Part shown: positions 1 to 9,302 of the stretch, piece after piece
How positions within the stretch are numbered: the stretch's first letter is position 1
How the letters are laid out: every line of letters starts with the position of its first letter
Origin: Candidatus Proximibacter danicus
GTDB lineage: Bacteria > Pseudomonadota > Gammaproteobacteria > Burkholderiales > Rhodocyclaceae
Direction of reading: 5' to 3'
NCBI GenBank assembly: GCA_016710885.1
Contig: JADJUC010000020.1
Span: 1 to 42,901, forward strand
DNA: 42,901 bases
The notes under the pieces: model-generated
The model's input: only the letters and a program-made list of their open reading frames with translations
Told to the model about the DNA's origin: nothing
Database searches by the model: none
Translations under genes and position numbers: made by a program

Positions 1-761
1 GGCCGTCGCCGGCTGCAATCGGGCACGCAGGCTGATCGCCACATACCAGAGCAGTGGCACGACCAGCAGCAGGCTGGTGATCGGCTGCCGTATTCGCCTT
101 CCGGCGCATACGGCTCGGTGGCGAGGTGCCAGTATTCGTTGTCGATCGGCAGCAAGCCGGTTTCGGTGAATTCGTGGAAGGCGTAGAAGACCAGCTGCAC
201 GGCGAAGAGTAGTAGGAAAACCGAAGTCACCTGGAAGAAGCGCGGCAGGTCGATACGGGCGCCGAAACGGCTGCCGGCCCACGCGGCCAGTCCGGCCAGG
301 CAGAGGCCCATGAGGCCGCCAATGACCATGTCCCAGGCACCACCCATGCTGGCCAGCGAGGTCAGCATCAGCGTCGTTTCCATGCCCTCGCGGGTGATCA
401 TCAGCACGACAAAAACGAAAACACCAAACCACGCCGCCGGACCGGCTTTCACCGCCGAGGCTTCCAGCCGCGCATGGATCTGCTGCTTGAGGTGGCGCGC
501 TGCCTTCAGCATATAAACCACCATCGAGATCACCAGCACGGCGGCGACCACGGCCAGGCTGCCTTCCCACAAGGGCTGGCTCTCCGCCTGACTGAGCCCC
601 CAGCCGGCGGCAAAGCAGGTGATCACCGAAACACCGATGCCCCAGTGCGCGGCCGAAACCAGCGCAGTACGCCCTGTCTGGCGCAGATAGGCGAGGGTGA
701 TGCCGACGATCAGGAAGGCTTCGAGGCCTTCACGCAGGGCGATGATCAGGGATTGCAGCAT
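1..761 (-). CDS. FTR1-family high-affinity iron permease (3' end outside window)
   Basis: Inner-membrane iron permease of the FTR1/EfeU/FtrC family, which moves ferric iron after periplasmic oxidation. The protein starts MLQSLIIALREGLEAFLI, with the family signature REGLE at about residues 11-15 and a second REGME at about residue 127. Several hydrophobic segments follow and the usual lumenal FHEFTETG stretch. The start is the ATG at 761, 17 bases downstream of a Fur-box-like palindrome. The frame is lost near position 93: after GEYGSR the C-terminal transmembrane helix (ITSLLLVVPLLWYVAI) continues in the next frame, consistent with one missing G in CGGATC. The gene runs off the left edge. 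Family certain; whether partner genes lie beyond the edge is unknown. It is distinct from the second FTR1 permease at 21293-22096. Confidence 0.9.
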   Translation of the reverse strand, partial: MLQSLIIALREGLEAFLIVGITLAYLRQTGRTALVSAAHWGIGVSVITCFAAGWGLSQAESQPLWEGSLAVVAAVLVISMVVYMLKAARHLKQQIHARLEASAVKAGPAAWFGVFVFVVLMITREGMETTLMLTSLASMGGAWDMVIGGLMGLCLAGLAAWAGSRFGARIDLPRFFQVTSVFLLLFAVQLVFYAFHEFTETGLLPIDNEYWHLATEPYAPEGEYGSRSPACCWSCHCSGMWRSACVPDCSRRR

Positions 762-777
762 GGCGCTTACCTGTGCG

Positions 778-796
778 AATGAGAACGGTTCGCATT
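778..796. promoter_or_regulatory. Fur-box-like palindrome upstream of the FTR1 gene
   Basis: The 19-mer AATGAGAACGGTTCGCATT has 9-bp arms around a central G with one mismatch. It matches the four other copies in this window (8808, 8850, 16090 and 27020), all in front of probable iron genes. Binding by Fur is inferred from the palindrome and the gene context. Confidence 0.75.
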
Positions 797-855
797 GTAG
801 TGAAGTGCTTCCACAAGCAAGCGCTTTATGTGCCGCTGCCTCCGGCGTGGTGCCG

Positions 856-1871
856 TCAATGGTTTTTGTCTTGTGCCGACAAAGCCTTTGCCCTGGATAC
901 CATCTGCTTGACCAGGGCCGTCATGCTGACCGGCACCAGCCTGGTATCGGGATGAGCTTTCTGGAAAACACGGAAAACCTCGTCGGCAAATGCCTGGCCG
1001 ATTTCTTCAACGCCGGAAAAATCCAGAATCACCGATTTGAAGCGCTCGAAACGCATCGTCAGCCGCTTCGCCTGCGAACGGGAAACAAGCTTCTCTCCCT
1101 CGTGCTGCGCAAGTCGGACGGGAACGATCGTCTTGGCAAAGGTGTATTCATCCGGGGCCGCGAACTTGTCGAAAATTTCCTTGGTCGTACGCAGGCTTTG
1201 GTTGTCCAGCCGCATCAACACCAGCGTTCCGGGGGCATTTTTCGGTCGTTCGATCAGGATGTCGTCGAGGCCGTCGTCGTGCATGAAATGAAGCGCTCCG
1301 GACTGTGTGTCGAACAGGTCGAAAACCTTGCTCGAAAAGAAAATGCCCTCGCCGGAGTGGTTGGCCGGGTCCGTCGTCAGCTTGCCTTGGCAAGCTCCAG
1401 AATCGACTCGCGCGGGTCGTAGAGATCAAGCGCCTTGGCGATCTTGAGGAAGATACCCTCGCCAGTGTCGGCGACCCAGGCTTGCGTGTACAACGCATTC
1501 CTCACGATGCCGACGCGCACCGACTCCGACCCCGAGTGGTCGACCGCATTGTTGATCATCTCCGTCAGGCCGTACTGCCAGATGTCGCGTACGTTCGGTG
1601 GCAAATCGGCCACGACAGGCGCGCACAGGCTCCTCCACACCCGATCCTCGGAAAGCCCGTCGCGCTTGAATTCTCGTTCCTGCCGTTGCGTTTCCGCCAA
1701 AGTGTAGCGAACGCCCCGACCGACGCCGGTACGGGCAACCAACCCGGTACGAACTGCCGTGGAAATGCGTGTGCTCGCCGCTTGCCGGGAGATTCCCGCA
1801 GCCTCCGCCAGGCGCACGGCAACGTTTCCCTTGCCATCGGCGACGAGTCTTAACAGCAATGGCTGGTCCAT
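856..1871 (-). CDS. HTH + GHKL ATPase + STAS-like (DUF4325) regulator, one frameshift
   Basis: Single polypeptide with three parts: an N-terminal winged-helix-like segment (residues 1-60, AEAAGISRQAASTRIS), a GHKL/HATPase fold (N-box EMINNAVDHS near residue 115, then VADTGEGIF) and a C-terminal STAS-like alpha/beta domain (DUF4325 type) from about residue 190, containing FKSVILDFSGVEEIGQAFADE. The frame breaks near 1386: GCCAAGGCAAG would read through to LTTDPANHSGEGIFF and join the two halves if one G were restored. The combination resembles anti-sigma or switch-type ATPase regulators, but the target is unknown. Start at 1871; the AT-rich region upstream (1880-1960) could hold its promoter. 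Domain calls come from motifs only. Confidence 0.75.
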
Positions 1872-1972
1872 GTGGATTCCGGGTAATTGTCAAGTTATAG
1901 TGAGCTAATTGTAAAGCATAAATTCTGTTAACGTAAAGCCAGAATAATTGTGCGTCGTGTGGCGGCGGCAGC

Positions 1973-1998
1973 AAAAAAGGCCGGTTTCCCGGCCTTTT
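1973..1998. terminator. Bidirectional rho-independent terminator
   Basis: A 10-bp stem AAAAGGCCGG/CCGGCCTTTT with a 4-base loop. The run of six A at 1973-1978 gives a good U-tract for transcripts arriving on the minus strand, that is from the antitoxin-like gene ending at 2021. Confidence 0.75.
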
Positions 1999-2020
1999 CA
2001 GTGGTTTGTTGATGTACCGT

Positions 2021-2253
2021 TCATGTAGCTACCAGCTTCGCCGGAGTCACCCAGCCCTGTCCTGGGCCTTCTCCAGCCTTCACTTCGGCCAGTGCCTGGC
2101 GAATTTCCTGCAGCGGCTCCCCGCATCTGCCTCGATGGCTTTTGCGACCTTCTCAATATCCAGCGCATTGGCCGAAAGACCGAGCGGGAGCAGAAACTCC
2201 TCGCGCAGGATTTCGCCCGGATGGATCGGGCGCATGTGACTGGTTGCTGTCAT
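2021..2253 (-). pseudogene. Chimeric HigA-type antitoxin remnant
   Basis: The N-terminus (MRPIHPGEILREEFLLPLG, from the second Met) is the hallmark start of HigA/VapI-family antitoxins. After LSANAL, where the HTH should continue, the protein jumps to DIEKVAKAIEADAGEPLQEIRQALAEVKAGEG. That resembles the N-terminal segment of a different antitoxin/regulator family that normally precedes its own XRE domain. Neither HTH is complete. There is also a one-base shift near 2124 (GGGG where GGGGG would keep frame). About 77 codons. It looks like a deletion fusion of two antitoxin genes and is probably not a functional repressor. It lies just downstream of the DUF4160/DUF2442 pair on the same strand. 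Confidence 0.5.
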
Positions 2254-2260
2254 CAGCCGC

Positions 2261-2503
2261 TCAGTGGTTTCTCATCAGCGTGCTGACGGCGATGTCTTCA
2301 TCGATTTCCGGCCAATGCACGCCAACGCCCTTGCCGATCAATCGCCACTGGCTGCGTTGTGCCATGGTCGCATCGCGCAACCTGGGAAACCATTCGAGCG
2401 GCGCAGAAATTTCGCGCCCGTCGGCAAGAACGAAATGTATGGCGGCTTCGTCGAACGAGACGTCGACTGCATGGGGATCAAGTTTAACGGCCAAAGTACT
2501 CAT
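2261..2503 (-). CDS. DUF2442 domain protein
   Basis: 80 aa, complete. It contains the DUF2442 pattern: a short beta-rich start, FVLADGREISAPLEWFPRL and a C-terminal WRLIGKGVGVHWPEIDEDI. The 5' end overlaps the DUF4160 gene by 20 bases, an arrangement common for this pair. DUF4160-DUF2442 pairs are widely regarded as toxin-antitoxin-like, with DUF2442 as the likely antitoxin. That role is known only by association and is not shown by the sequence. Confidence 0.85.
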   Translation of the reverse strand: MSTLAVKLDPHAVDVSFDEAAIHFVLADGREISAPLEWFPRLRDATMAQRSQWRLIGKGVGVHWPEIDEDIAVSTLMRNH

Positions 2504-2720
2504 GCCATTTCTCCAAAAATAGCGCCCTGTGCTCGATAACCAGCGCCCGGACTTTCGTCAGTTCGTGGCTTCTGAAACCTTCGGACATCGCCAGATCGAC
2601 AGGATTCAACCAGTATTTCGCCACCTTCTCGCCATGTTCGACATGGATATGTGGTGGCTCCGACCCTTCTCCACTGAAAAAGAAGAAGCGAAAACCAAGA
2701 ATTTTCAGGATGGTCGGCAT
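2484..2720 (-). CDS. DUF4160 domain protein (putative toxin partner)
   Basis: 78 aa, complete. The family signature is clear: MPTILKILGFRFFFFSGEG at the start, then EPPHIHVEHGE and AKYWLNPV. It precedes and overlaps the DUF2442 gene, so the two are translated together. Probably a TA-type module; no activity can be read from the sequence. It follows the DUF2513 gene on the same strand after about 48 bases. Confidence 0.85.
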   Translation of the reverse strand: MPTILKILGFRFFFFSGEGSEPPHIHVEHGEKVAKYWLNPVDLAMSEGFRSHELTKVRALVIEHRALFLEKWHEYFGR

Positions 2721-2768
2721 GTCTGGAGTCTAGCAGTTTGGCTTCGGCACGGGATAGCCGTGAGAGGG

Positions 2769-3128
2769 CTACTTGATGCTTTCCTTGAGCAGTTCCGTCG
2801 CCAGCGTTTTGAGAAGATCAAACGGCAGGAGCCGCCCTTGTCCTTGGCATAAGCCAGCAGTTTTCGCCAAACGCCCTCGGAACGAACGGCGTCAAGAAAT
2901 TCGTGGCCGGCCCAATTCAAGCCGAGTACATGGGCGCCGATGATCCTGCCGGTGGAGGTCAGCTCAGGCTCGAAATCAACCAGGCCGGCTTGCGCAAGCA
3001 GCAATAGGTGGTATCTGACGACCTCTTCAGTGTAGCCATCCATTGGCACGACGGTTTCGGTTTTTCAGGAATGGGCGGGATTCGAAATACAGAAGCAATG
3101 CCCGGATCAGGTCCATGTCACGTTTCAC
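2769..3128 (-). CDS. DUF2513 domain protein, two frameshifts
   Basis: About 119 aa when read through. It starts GTG AAA CGT GAC ATG (VKRDMDLIRALLL), the usual DUF2513 opening, continues MDGYTEEVVRYHLLLLAQAGLV and GHEFLDAVRSEGVW, and ends DLLKTLATELLKESIK before TAG at 2769. The frame shifts near 3063 (AAAAA where AAAA fits) and near 2841 (one base short in GGCGG). The GTG overlaps the TGA of the upstream restriction-methyltransferase gene by four bases (GTGA), so the two look translationally coupled. DUF2513 proteins are small winged-helix-like proteins often found in accessory regions; the role is unknown. An alternative start at the in-frame ATG at 3116 is possible. Confidence 0.7.
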
Positions 3129-6100
3129 GGCGTCTCCTTCGGTGCGTTTACCGGGTTGCTACGATCATCGAACCCTGCCGCCGCATTCCGCCCCAGCGCT
3201 TCCAGCGTGTCGATGATCTGCGGCAGGCGTTTTTTCCATGGGCCTTTGCCGGTGAAGCGGGCGGCGAGGTCGGCGAGGGTGAGCGGCGCGGACGACGCGG
3301 CGAGCACGCGGGCGACGGCGGCGACCTGTTCGGGGAGCGTCGGCGGCCAGGGCTGGCGGGCCAAGGGTACGGCGGCCGGAGCCGCTTCAGCCGCCTCGGT
3401 GCCGGCATCGGCCGGCAGGCCGGTCTGCTGCGGGGTGCCAGCGGGGTGCTGGTACTCCGGGCGCAACCAGCGGACGTGGCCCCTCGCCTCTTCTGCCGCG
3501 CGCTCGGCGTTCAAGGCCACCAGCCGGACGAGCAGGGTTTCGGCGGCGGCTTCGCGCGTTGCCGGGTCGGCCGCCGCCAAGGGCGCGGCCAGGTCGCCCC
3601 AGCCGTAGGCGTCGAGCACGGCGGCGTCGAGTTCCTCGTGCAGGGTTTTCAGTACGCTGACCAGGCCCTGCTCGTGGATGGTTTTTCCTTGGGCGTCAGC
3701 GCTTCGCCGGACTTCAGTTTTTCCAGCACGTTGTACATTCCGGTCAGCGTCAGCGTGGCGTGCGCCGCCTGCTGGCGTTTTCTGTGCGCGTCAAGCTGTT
3801 CGGCGAGGTCACGGATGCGGGCTTGCTGGGCGTCGGTGGCGGAGGGAAGGGGAAGGGTTCGAAGCAGCGGGATTTGTTGTAGCGCGGATCGTTGCCGACG
3901 CCGAGACGGCCACCCGCTGCCAGCGCCCAGACGACGTGTACGGACGATGACAGCACGCCGAGGTGGAGAGCATCGGCACTGGCTATACAGACCAGCATGT
4001 TGTCGGGTGCAATCGTTGCGTCGAGGAATTGGAAGGTGCGGTGCTTTGCTGTTTCGACGGTGGCGATGTAGCGCGGCAAGCTAACCAGCGTGGCGCGCAG
4101 ATCGCGGCGAGCTTCACCGAAAATCCACCAGTTGTCGCGATAGGTTGTGCGAGCGTTTTGGTCTCTCTCTGGCTTCACTCGTTCCAGAACCCACTGATAG
4201 GCTGCAGGGTAGCGGCTACGTACCTCTTCTACGCTTAGGCCGAAAAGGTCAATGAGCAAGACGCCTCGTGGCCGGTCGGTCAGATCGCGACCATTGCGGT
4301 AAGGCCTGATCGGTGCGTTCGCCTCCAGTTTTACCGCGTCTTCGGGCGTAACGATGAAGCCGGCGCCATGTAGTTTGAAACCCGGCGAACTGATGCCGGC
4401 GTTGGCGCGCAGCGAATTCGCAGCAGCAACGTTCGCCCCGATCCGCAAATCTGCATGCAGCAAGCCCGCCTGTTCGGCCATCGATACTTCCAGCCCCTTC
4501 GCCGCCGCCCTCGCGCTCCTCGCTCACGGTCAGCAGTCGCCCTTCGCCCGCCACCGCCGTGCCGACCGTCATGGCGATGCGTACGGCCGCACCGTCGGTG
4601 CTGTCGACCCACGGGTGATCGGGTACGGCGAAGGCCAGCGACACGCCGCGGTCCAGCGCGCCCTGCACGACGCGGCGGTTGAAGGTCTGCCTCAGGCTGT
4701 TGGTGGTGATCAGCCCGAAACGCTGTACCTTGCCCTGGGCGACCAGTTGCGCGGCGTGGTGCCACCAGAACATGACGAAATCGGCCGATTCCGGCACCTC
4801 GGCCCATGCGCCGCGCAGCGCTTCGACATAGCCATCACCGAGCGCGGCGCGCATGGTGGCGGCGCCGATGAAGGGCGGGTTGCCGACGATGAAATCGGCC
4901 TGCGGCCATTCGGCTTTGCGCGGATTGACGTAGCGCTCCAGTGGCACGCGCGCGGTTTCGTCCGGCACCTGCTCGCCGGTGACTGGGTGCGGCTTGGTCG
5001 TCTTTCCATCCCAGCGGCTTTGCGGCACACCATGTTCGTTGCGCACGAGTTCAATGCTGTCCCACGCCAGCACGGCGTCGCGGCATTCAACGTTTTTGAA
5101 GTCCTTGAGGATCGGCTGCGGCGGCAGGCCGCTGCCGTTGGTGCGGAAGTGCCATTGCAGGTAGCCGATCCACAGCACGAGTTCGGCGATGGCGGCGGCG
5201 CGCGGGTTGAGTTCGAGGCCGAGGAACTGGTGCGGGTCGACGGTGAGGCCTTCGGCTTCGATGCGCTGCTGAGATCCACCAAAACTCGCACCGAAGCTGT
5301 GCAACTGGTCGAGCACTTCGCCTTCGAGGCGCTTCATGTGTTCCAGCGTCACGTACAGAAAATTGGCCGAGCCGCAGGCCGGGTCGAGTACGCGCACCTG
5401 GCACAGGCGGTGGTGGAAGGCGTCGACTTCGTCAGCGGCAGCGGCGAGCTTGCCTTCGTTGGCGAGCAGCAGTGCGGCGGCCTGCACGTTGCGCCATTCC
5501 TCGCGCAGCGGTTCGATGACGGTGGGCAGCACCAGGCGCTCGACGTAGGCGCGCGGGGTGTAGTGGGCGCCCAGCGCGTGGCGCTCGGTGGTGCTGAGGG
5601 CGCGTTCGAGCAGGGTGCCGAAGATGGCGGGTTCAACCTGCGTCCAGTCAGCGCGTGCGGCTTCGAGCAGGAGGTCGATCTGGTCGCGGTCGAGCGGCAA
5701 TACCTCGGGCTGCTTGAACAGCTTGCCGTTGAAGCGCGGCAGGGTTTCGCGCAGCACCACCGAGAAGCCGCCGGTGTCCATCTGTTGCCACAGCGCGCCA
5801 ACCAGCGGCACGAACTGTTGCGGGTTGTCCTTGAGGCTATCCAGCAGCACGGTGAAGGCGCCCTTGCCGTTTTCCTTCGGCAGCAGGCCGACGTCCTCGG
5901 CGAACATGGAGAACAGGCAGCGGGTGAGGAAGCCGGCGACGAGTTCGGGGTGATGGCCGGCACCTTCGAGGGGCTGAGGCGCGCGGGGTCGAGCGTGAGC
6001 GGGTCGCGCCAGAGGGCGGCGAGGCGCTGGCGGTAGGTGTCGTCGGCCGGATCGCACAGGGCGGCGAGCTTGATGCGGTGCGAGCGCGGATCGGGGAAGG

Positions 6101-6545
6101 GCGTGTAGGTGGCGCCGGAGCGGGTGAAGTCGGCATACAGCTCGATGACGTGGCCGACGTCGACAACGATCAGGAAGGGCGGCCGGCCTTCGTCTGCCGG
6201 CAGGGCGCGGGCGTAGCCTTCGGCCTGGCCACGGGCGCGCTGCAGGGCGTCGTCAAAACCCTTGGTCGCGGCGCCGAGTTTGATCTTTTTGGCTTCGAGC
6301 ACGAAGTGGCCGCGCTTGTAGCAGTCGATCCGCCCCGCCGAGGCGCTGCCGTCGCCGTGCCTGAACGTGACGCCGCGCTCGAAGACGTAGGCGTTGTCGC
6401 GGGTGTCTTCGCGCGCCGGGTCGGGCGAGGGCACGCCGAGCAAGTGGCAGAGGTCGGTGACGAAGAGCTGGTAGTTGGCGAGTTAGGAGCCGTCGGCGTG
6501 TTGCCAGCGGGCGAGGAAATCGGCGGGGGCGAGGGCGGCGGTCAT
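3125..6545 (-). CDS. Fused restriction-modification enzyme (class I DNA methyltransferase), broken
   Basis: About 1140 aa when read through. The N-terminal part (residues about 40-200) contains a PD-(D/E)XK-like core, GRIDCYKRG...FVLEAKKIK. The central part has the adenine-methyltransferase motifs: LDPACGSANFL (SAM binding, about residue 385) and FIVGNPPF (catalytic NPPF, about 540). A target-recognition and helical region follows. This is the layout of single-chain type IIG/IIL enzymes that cut and methylate DNA. The reading frame is interrupted by an in-frame TAA at codon 21 (6483-6485) and by frame changes near 5948, 4490, 3853 and 3687. Two of these are clear homopolymer losses (CCCCC to CCCC, AAAAAA to AAAAA). 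It is either a pseudogene or a victim of sequence errors; the many homopolymer events favour errors, except perhaps for the stop. It forms a run with DUF2513 and the TA-like genes. Confidence 0.8.
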
Positions 6546-6759
6546 GGTTGGGGATTATGCCACGCGGGAGAGAGCGGCAGCCGCCCGGTGGCCCGCCAAT
6601 GCGGCCGAGTCCAGGCAAGGGAAAAACCGCGGGAGCGGCTGGCGGAAATTGTGTCGAAATCGTGAAGCTCGCGGCGCGATACATAGACCTCTTTTTTGTA
6701 ACATCACTGTAACGGCGAGGGTGGCGTGGCCACTGCGCGACAACGAGAGGAGGGACGTC

Positions 6760-8680
6760 ATGTTCGGTTCCAGTCTGAGGGCGCGCTTCATCGTGCCGGT
6801 TTCTTTGTTCGTTGTCGTATTCGTGATTGGCGGAGCCTTGTGGTTCGCTTCACTGGAATCGCGGCGCATTGAAGGTGATCTGGCAGCCGATGCCGAGAAG
6901 CAGTTGCAGTCGGTGACGCAGGTGCTGTCGGTTACCGATACGCTGATGATGGCGCAGACGCACGCGCTGATGCGCCTGCTGGTCGAGCGCGGCGAGGCGC
7001 TGGGGCTGGCTGCGCCGGGAGCGGCGGTTCAGGTGGGCGACAAGACGGTGCCGAATCTGATGCTGGGTACGCGCGGCCAGGCCAACAACTTCGATCTGGT
7101 CGATGGCGTGGTGGCGATCGGTGGCGGTACGGCAACGCTGTTCGTGAAGAGCGGCGACGAGTTCGTGCGCGTGGCGACCAACGTGAAGCGTGACAACGGC
7201 AAGCGTGCGATAGGTACGATCCTCGACCCGAAGGGCAAGGCGATCGCCGCGATACGCGAAGGCAAGGCTTTCTATGGCGTGGTGGATATTCTCGGCAGCC
7301 CCTATCTCACCGGCTATGCACCGATCCGCGATGGCCGCGGAGAAACGGTGGGTATCTGGTATGTCGGCTACAAGGCAGACCTGAGCGTGGTGAAGGACGC
7401 GGTGGAGAAAGGGCGTCTGCTGCAGAACGGTTTTGTGGCGATCGTCGATGGCAAGGGCGGTCCGCTTCCGTTCCGGCCACGTGACCGACGAGCAGGTGCT
7501 GGCGCGCATCAAGGATACCGGCGGCTGGAAGACGGTGCAGCGCGAGTTCGCGCCGTGGGGGTTCTCCGCCGTGGCTTCGTACCCGGTCGCTGAGGCGGAG
7601 GCGGTCAGCCGCGAGCGGATGGTGAGCATCATCGTCGCCGGCGTGCTCGCCTGTGCGGTGCTGATCGCGATGATGTCGATCCTGCTGCAGCGGCTAGTGT
7701 TGACGCCGCTCGGCGGCGAGCCGAGTCGGGCGGCGGAAGCCGCTGCGCACCGCCGGCGATCTGGCGGGCGAGGTGGTGACGCGCCCGGGCGATACGCAAA
7801 AGCATGATGGCGGCGATCGCGCGCGTGCGCCAGAAGCTTTGCGCGGTATCGCCAGCATCCATCCTCAGGGAGCTGCTGCGTTGAACGCTGCTGCAGGGAC
7901 CTGGTAACGATGTCGATCGCGTTTCAACGGCGTCCGGCCGCAAGAATAACGCTACAGGATCGATCGCCGCGACGCTGGAAATCACGGTAAGCGTTCGCCA
8001 TGTGGCCGACAGCGCCCAACCTGCCAAAGAGATGGCGCGTACTGCTGGCAAGCTCGCATGAGGGGATCGTAATGTCGGTGAGGTGGTGGCGGCGATGCAG
8101 CGCAGTGCTGGATCGGTGAACGAGGTCGGCGCGCTGGTGATCGATCGTCTGGGCGGGCATCGCGCAAGATTACGGCGATCATCAATGTGATCAAGGAGAT
8201 TGCCGACCAGACCAATCTGCTGGCACTAAATGCAGCAATCGAAGCGGCGCGGGCCGGCAGGCGGGCCGGGTTTTGCGGTCGTGGCCGACGAAGTGCATAA
8301 GCTCGCCGAGCGCACCACCTCTCGACTCAGGAGATCTCTGCAATGATCGGCGATATCCAGTCAAGTACCGGCTTGGCGATCAGCGGCATCAATGACGGCG
8401 CGCAGCAAGTAAATAGCAGCGTCGGGCGCGCGACGGTGGCGGGGAAAGCATGCGCAGCATCAATGAAGCGACCGAACGCGTGGTCAACGCTGTTGGCGAG
8501 ATATCGCTGGCGCTCACCGAGCAGAGTGCTGCCAGCGAGATCATCTCGCGCAATGTCGAGCAGGTAGCGAACATGAACGAGAACAAAACCTCGGCCGTGC
8601 GCAATGTGGTCGACGATGCCCACCAGTTGCAGGCACTTGCTGCACAGCTCAAGCAGACGGTTGGCAGCTTCCGCGTGTAG
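6760..8680 (+). pseudogene. Methyl-accepting chemotaxis protein, heavily disrupted
   Basis: A strong ribosome site (GAGGAGGGACGTC before ATG at 6760) starts a chemoreceptor. It has an N-terminal membrane helix (residues about 8-28), a periplasmic Cache-type domain (residues 30-250, with YGVVDILGSPYLTGYAPI), a second helix near 7625-7690 and a signalling domain containing VIKEIADQTNLLALNAAIEAARAG (8190-8262), VVADEVHKLAERTT and the C-terminal LKQTVGSFRV. The frame is lost first near 7465 (one extra G), then repeatedly between about 7725 and 8455: missing or extra bases, stops, and a damaged tip segment after AARAG. The damage is much denser than elsewhere in the window. This suggests real decay or a locally bad consensus. 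If intact it would be about 640 aa. Confidence 0.8.
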
Positions 8681-8807
8681 GGCTTAAGCGGGGCAGTGCC
8701 CCTTCCCCTCTGGCGACAGCACTGACATGACACGTCCGATCACCGCGGGTGCGCTGCGTCCAGTTGGCTCCAGCGCTGGTTGATGGCCCATCGTTCTTTT
8801 GTCCGCC

Positions 8808-8826
8808 AATGCGAACAATTCGCATT
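8808..8826. promoter_or_regulatory. Fur-box-like palindrome, distal copy
   Basis: AATGCGAACAATTCGCATT: perfect 8-bp arms AATGCGAA/TTCGCATT with spacer CAA, ending about 120 bases before the small gene at 8945. It shares TTCGCATT with the other iron-gene boxes. With the box at 8850 it makes a double site. Confidence 0.7.
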
Positions 8827-8849
8827 TGATTGACTTTTCTGGGCTTGTA

Positions 8850-8868
8850 GATGAGAATTGTTCGCATG
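8850..8868. promoter_or_regulatory. Fur-box-like palindrome, proximal copy
   Basis: GATGAGAATTGTTCGCATG, matching the ATGAGAA-n3-TTCGCAT core of the boxes at 778 and 27020. It lies 77 bases before the ATG at 8945. The double site suggests tight iron repression of the 8945-9738 genes. Confidence 0.7.
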
Positions 8869-8944
8869 TAGCCAGCAAGCCTTGAGAGCCAGCGTCGGTG
8901 TTTTTCAGGGTAGCCAGCCAGCAACCTACGCTAGGGAGGGCTCA

Positions 8945-9058
8945 ATGAACCATTCCGAACATCCGCAGGTGCCGCTGCGCGCAGACCCGACAACGCCCCT
9001 GCTTCTCTCGACTGTGATCGCCGCCGCCATTCTTTGCGTTGCTCTGGCATTTCACTAG
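8945..9058 (+). CDS. Small single-pass membrane protein, first gene of a Fur-box operon
   Basis: 37 aa: a polar N-terminus (MNHSEHPQVPLRADP) and one hydrophobic helix (LLLSTVIAAAILCVALAF) ending almost at the C-terminus. A strong ribosome site GGGAGGG lies just upstream of the ATG. It is followed after 10 bases by the next gene. I do not recognise the family. The conditional promoter with two Fur-like boxes and the good ribosome site argue that it is real. Confidence 0.6.
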   Translation: MNHSEHPQVPLRADPTTPLLLSTVIAAAILCVALAFH

Positions 9059-9068
9059 AAGGACGCCA

Positions 9069-9302
9069 ATGCCGACAAACAACCTCTGGGCTGGCGTTCT
9101 CAGCCAGTTGCTGATCCATCAGGAAACCGGTTGCCCCCATTCCGCGCGGCACGCCATCCGCCTGCTGGATCAATTGTGCGAGTTTGCCGACCTCGACGCC
9201 GATGTCCGCGCACTGTGCGAGCGCGCCAGCCAGCGCCTCGGACAGCCCATGACGAGCGTGCACCACGTCGCCAAGGAGCGCTGCCATGCTCGCCCCGCTT
9301 GA
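9069..9302 (+). CDS. Uncharacterised small helical protein
   Basis: 77 aa from the ATG at 9069, preceded by AGAAGGA at good spacing. Mostly alpha-helical in composition. It has a Cys/His-containing stretch HQETGCPHSARH (residues 17-28) and further cysteines near 37 and 50, which could bind metal, although no known motif is matched. Second gene of the putative iron-regulated operon; its 3' end overlaps the following gene by 17 bases. Family not recognised. Confidence 0.65.
   Translation: MPTNNLWAGVLSQLLIHQETGCPHSARHAIRLLDQLCEFADLDADVRALCERASQRLGQPMTSVHHVAKERCHARPA

Noticed and set aside
697..1422. Long plus-strand open frame across the regulator gene
   Set aside because: It lies opposite the minus-strand regulator with clear domains and has no recognisable motif; a high-GC shadow frame.
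3008..4084. 358-codon plus-strand frame opposite the restriction-methyltransferase
   Set aside because: Composition is Arg/Gly/Ala-rich without domains, and the opposite strand encodes conserved methyltransferase sequence.
4354..6036. 560-codon plus-strand frame opposite the methyltransferase core
   Set aside because: The minus strand carries LDPACGS and NPPF motifs; the plus frame is a mirror of high-GC codon use.
8682..8710. GGGGCAGTGCCCC hairpin after the chemoreceptor as a terminator
   Set aside because: The stem is short and no T-run follows, so I could not support it.
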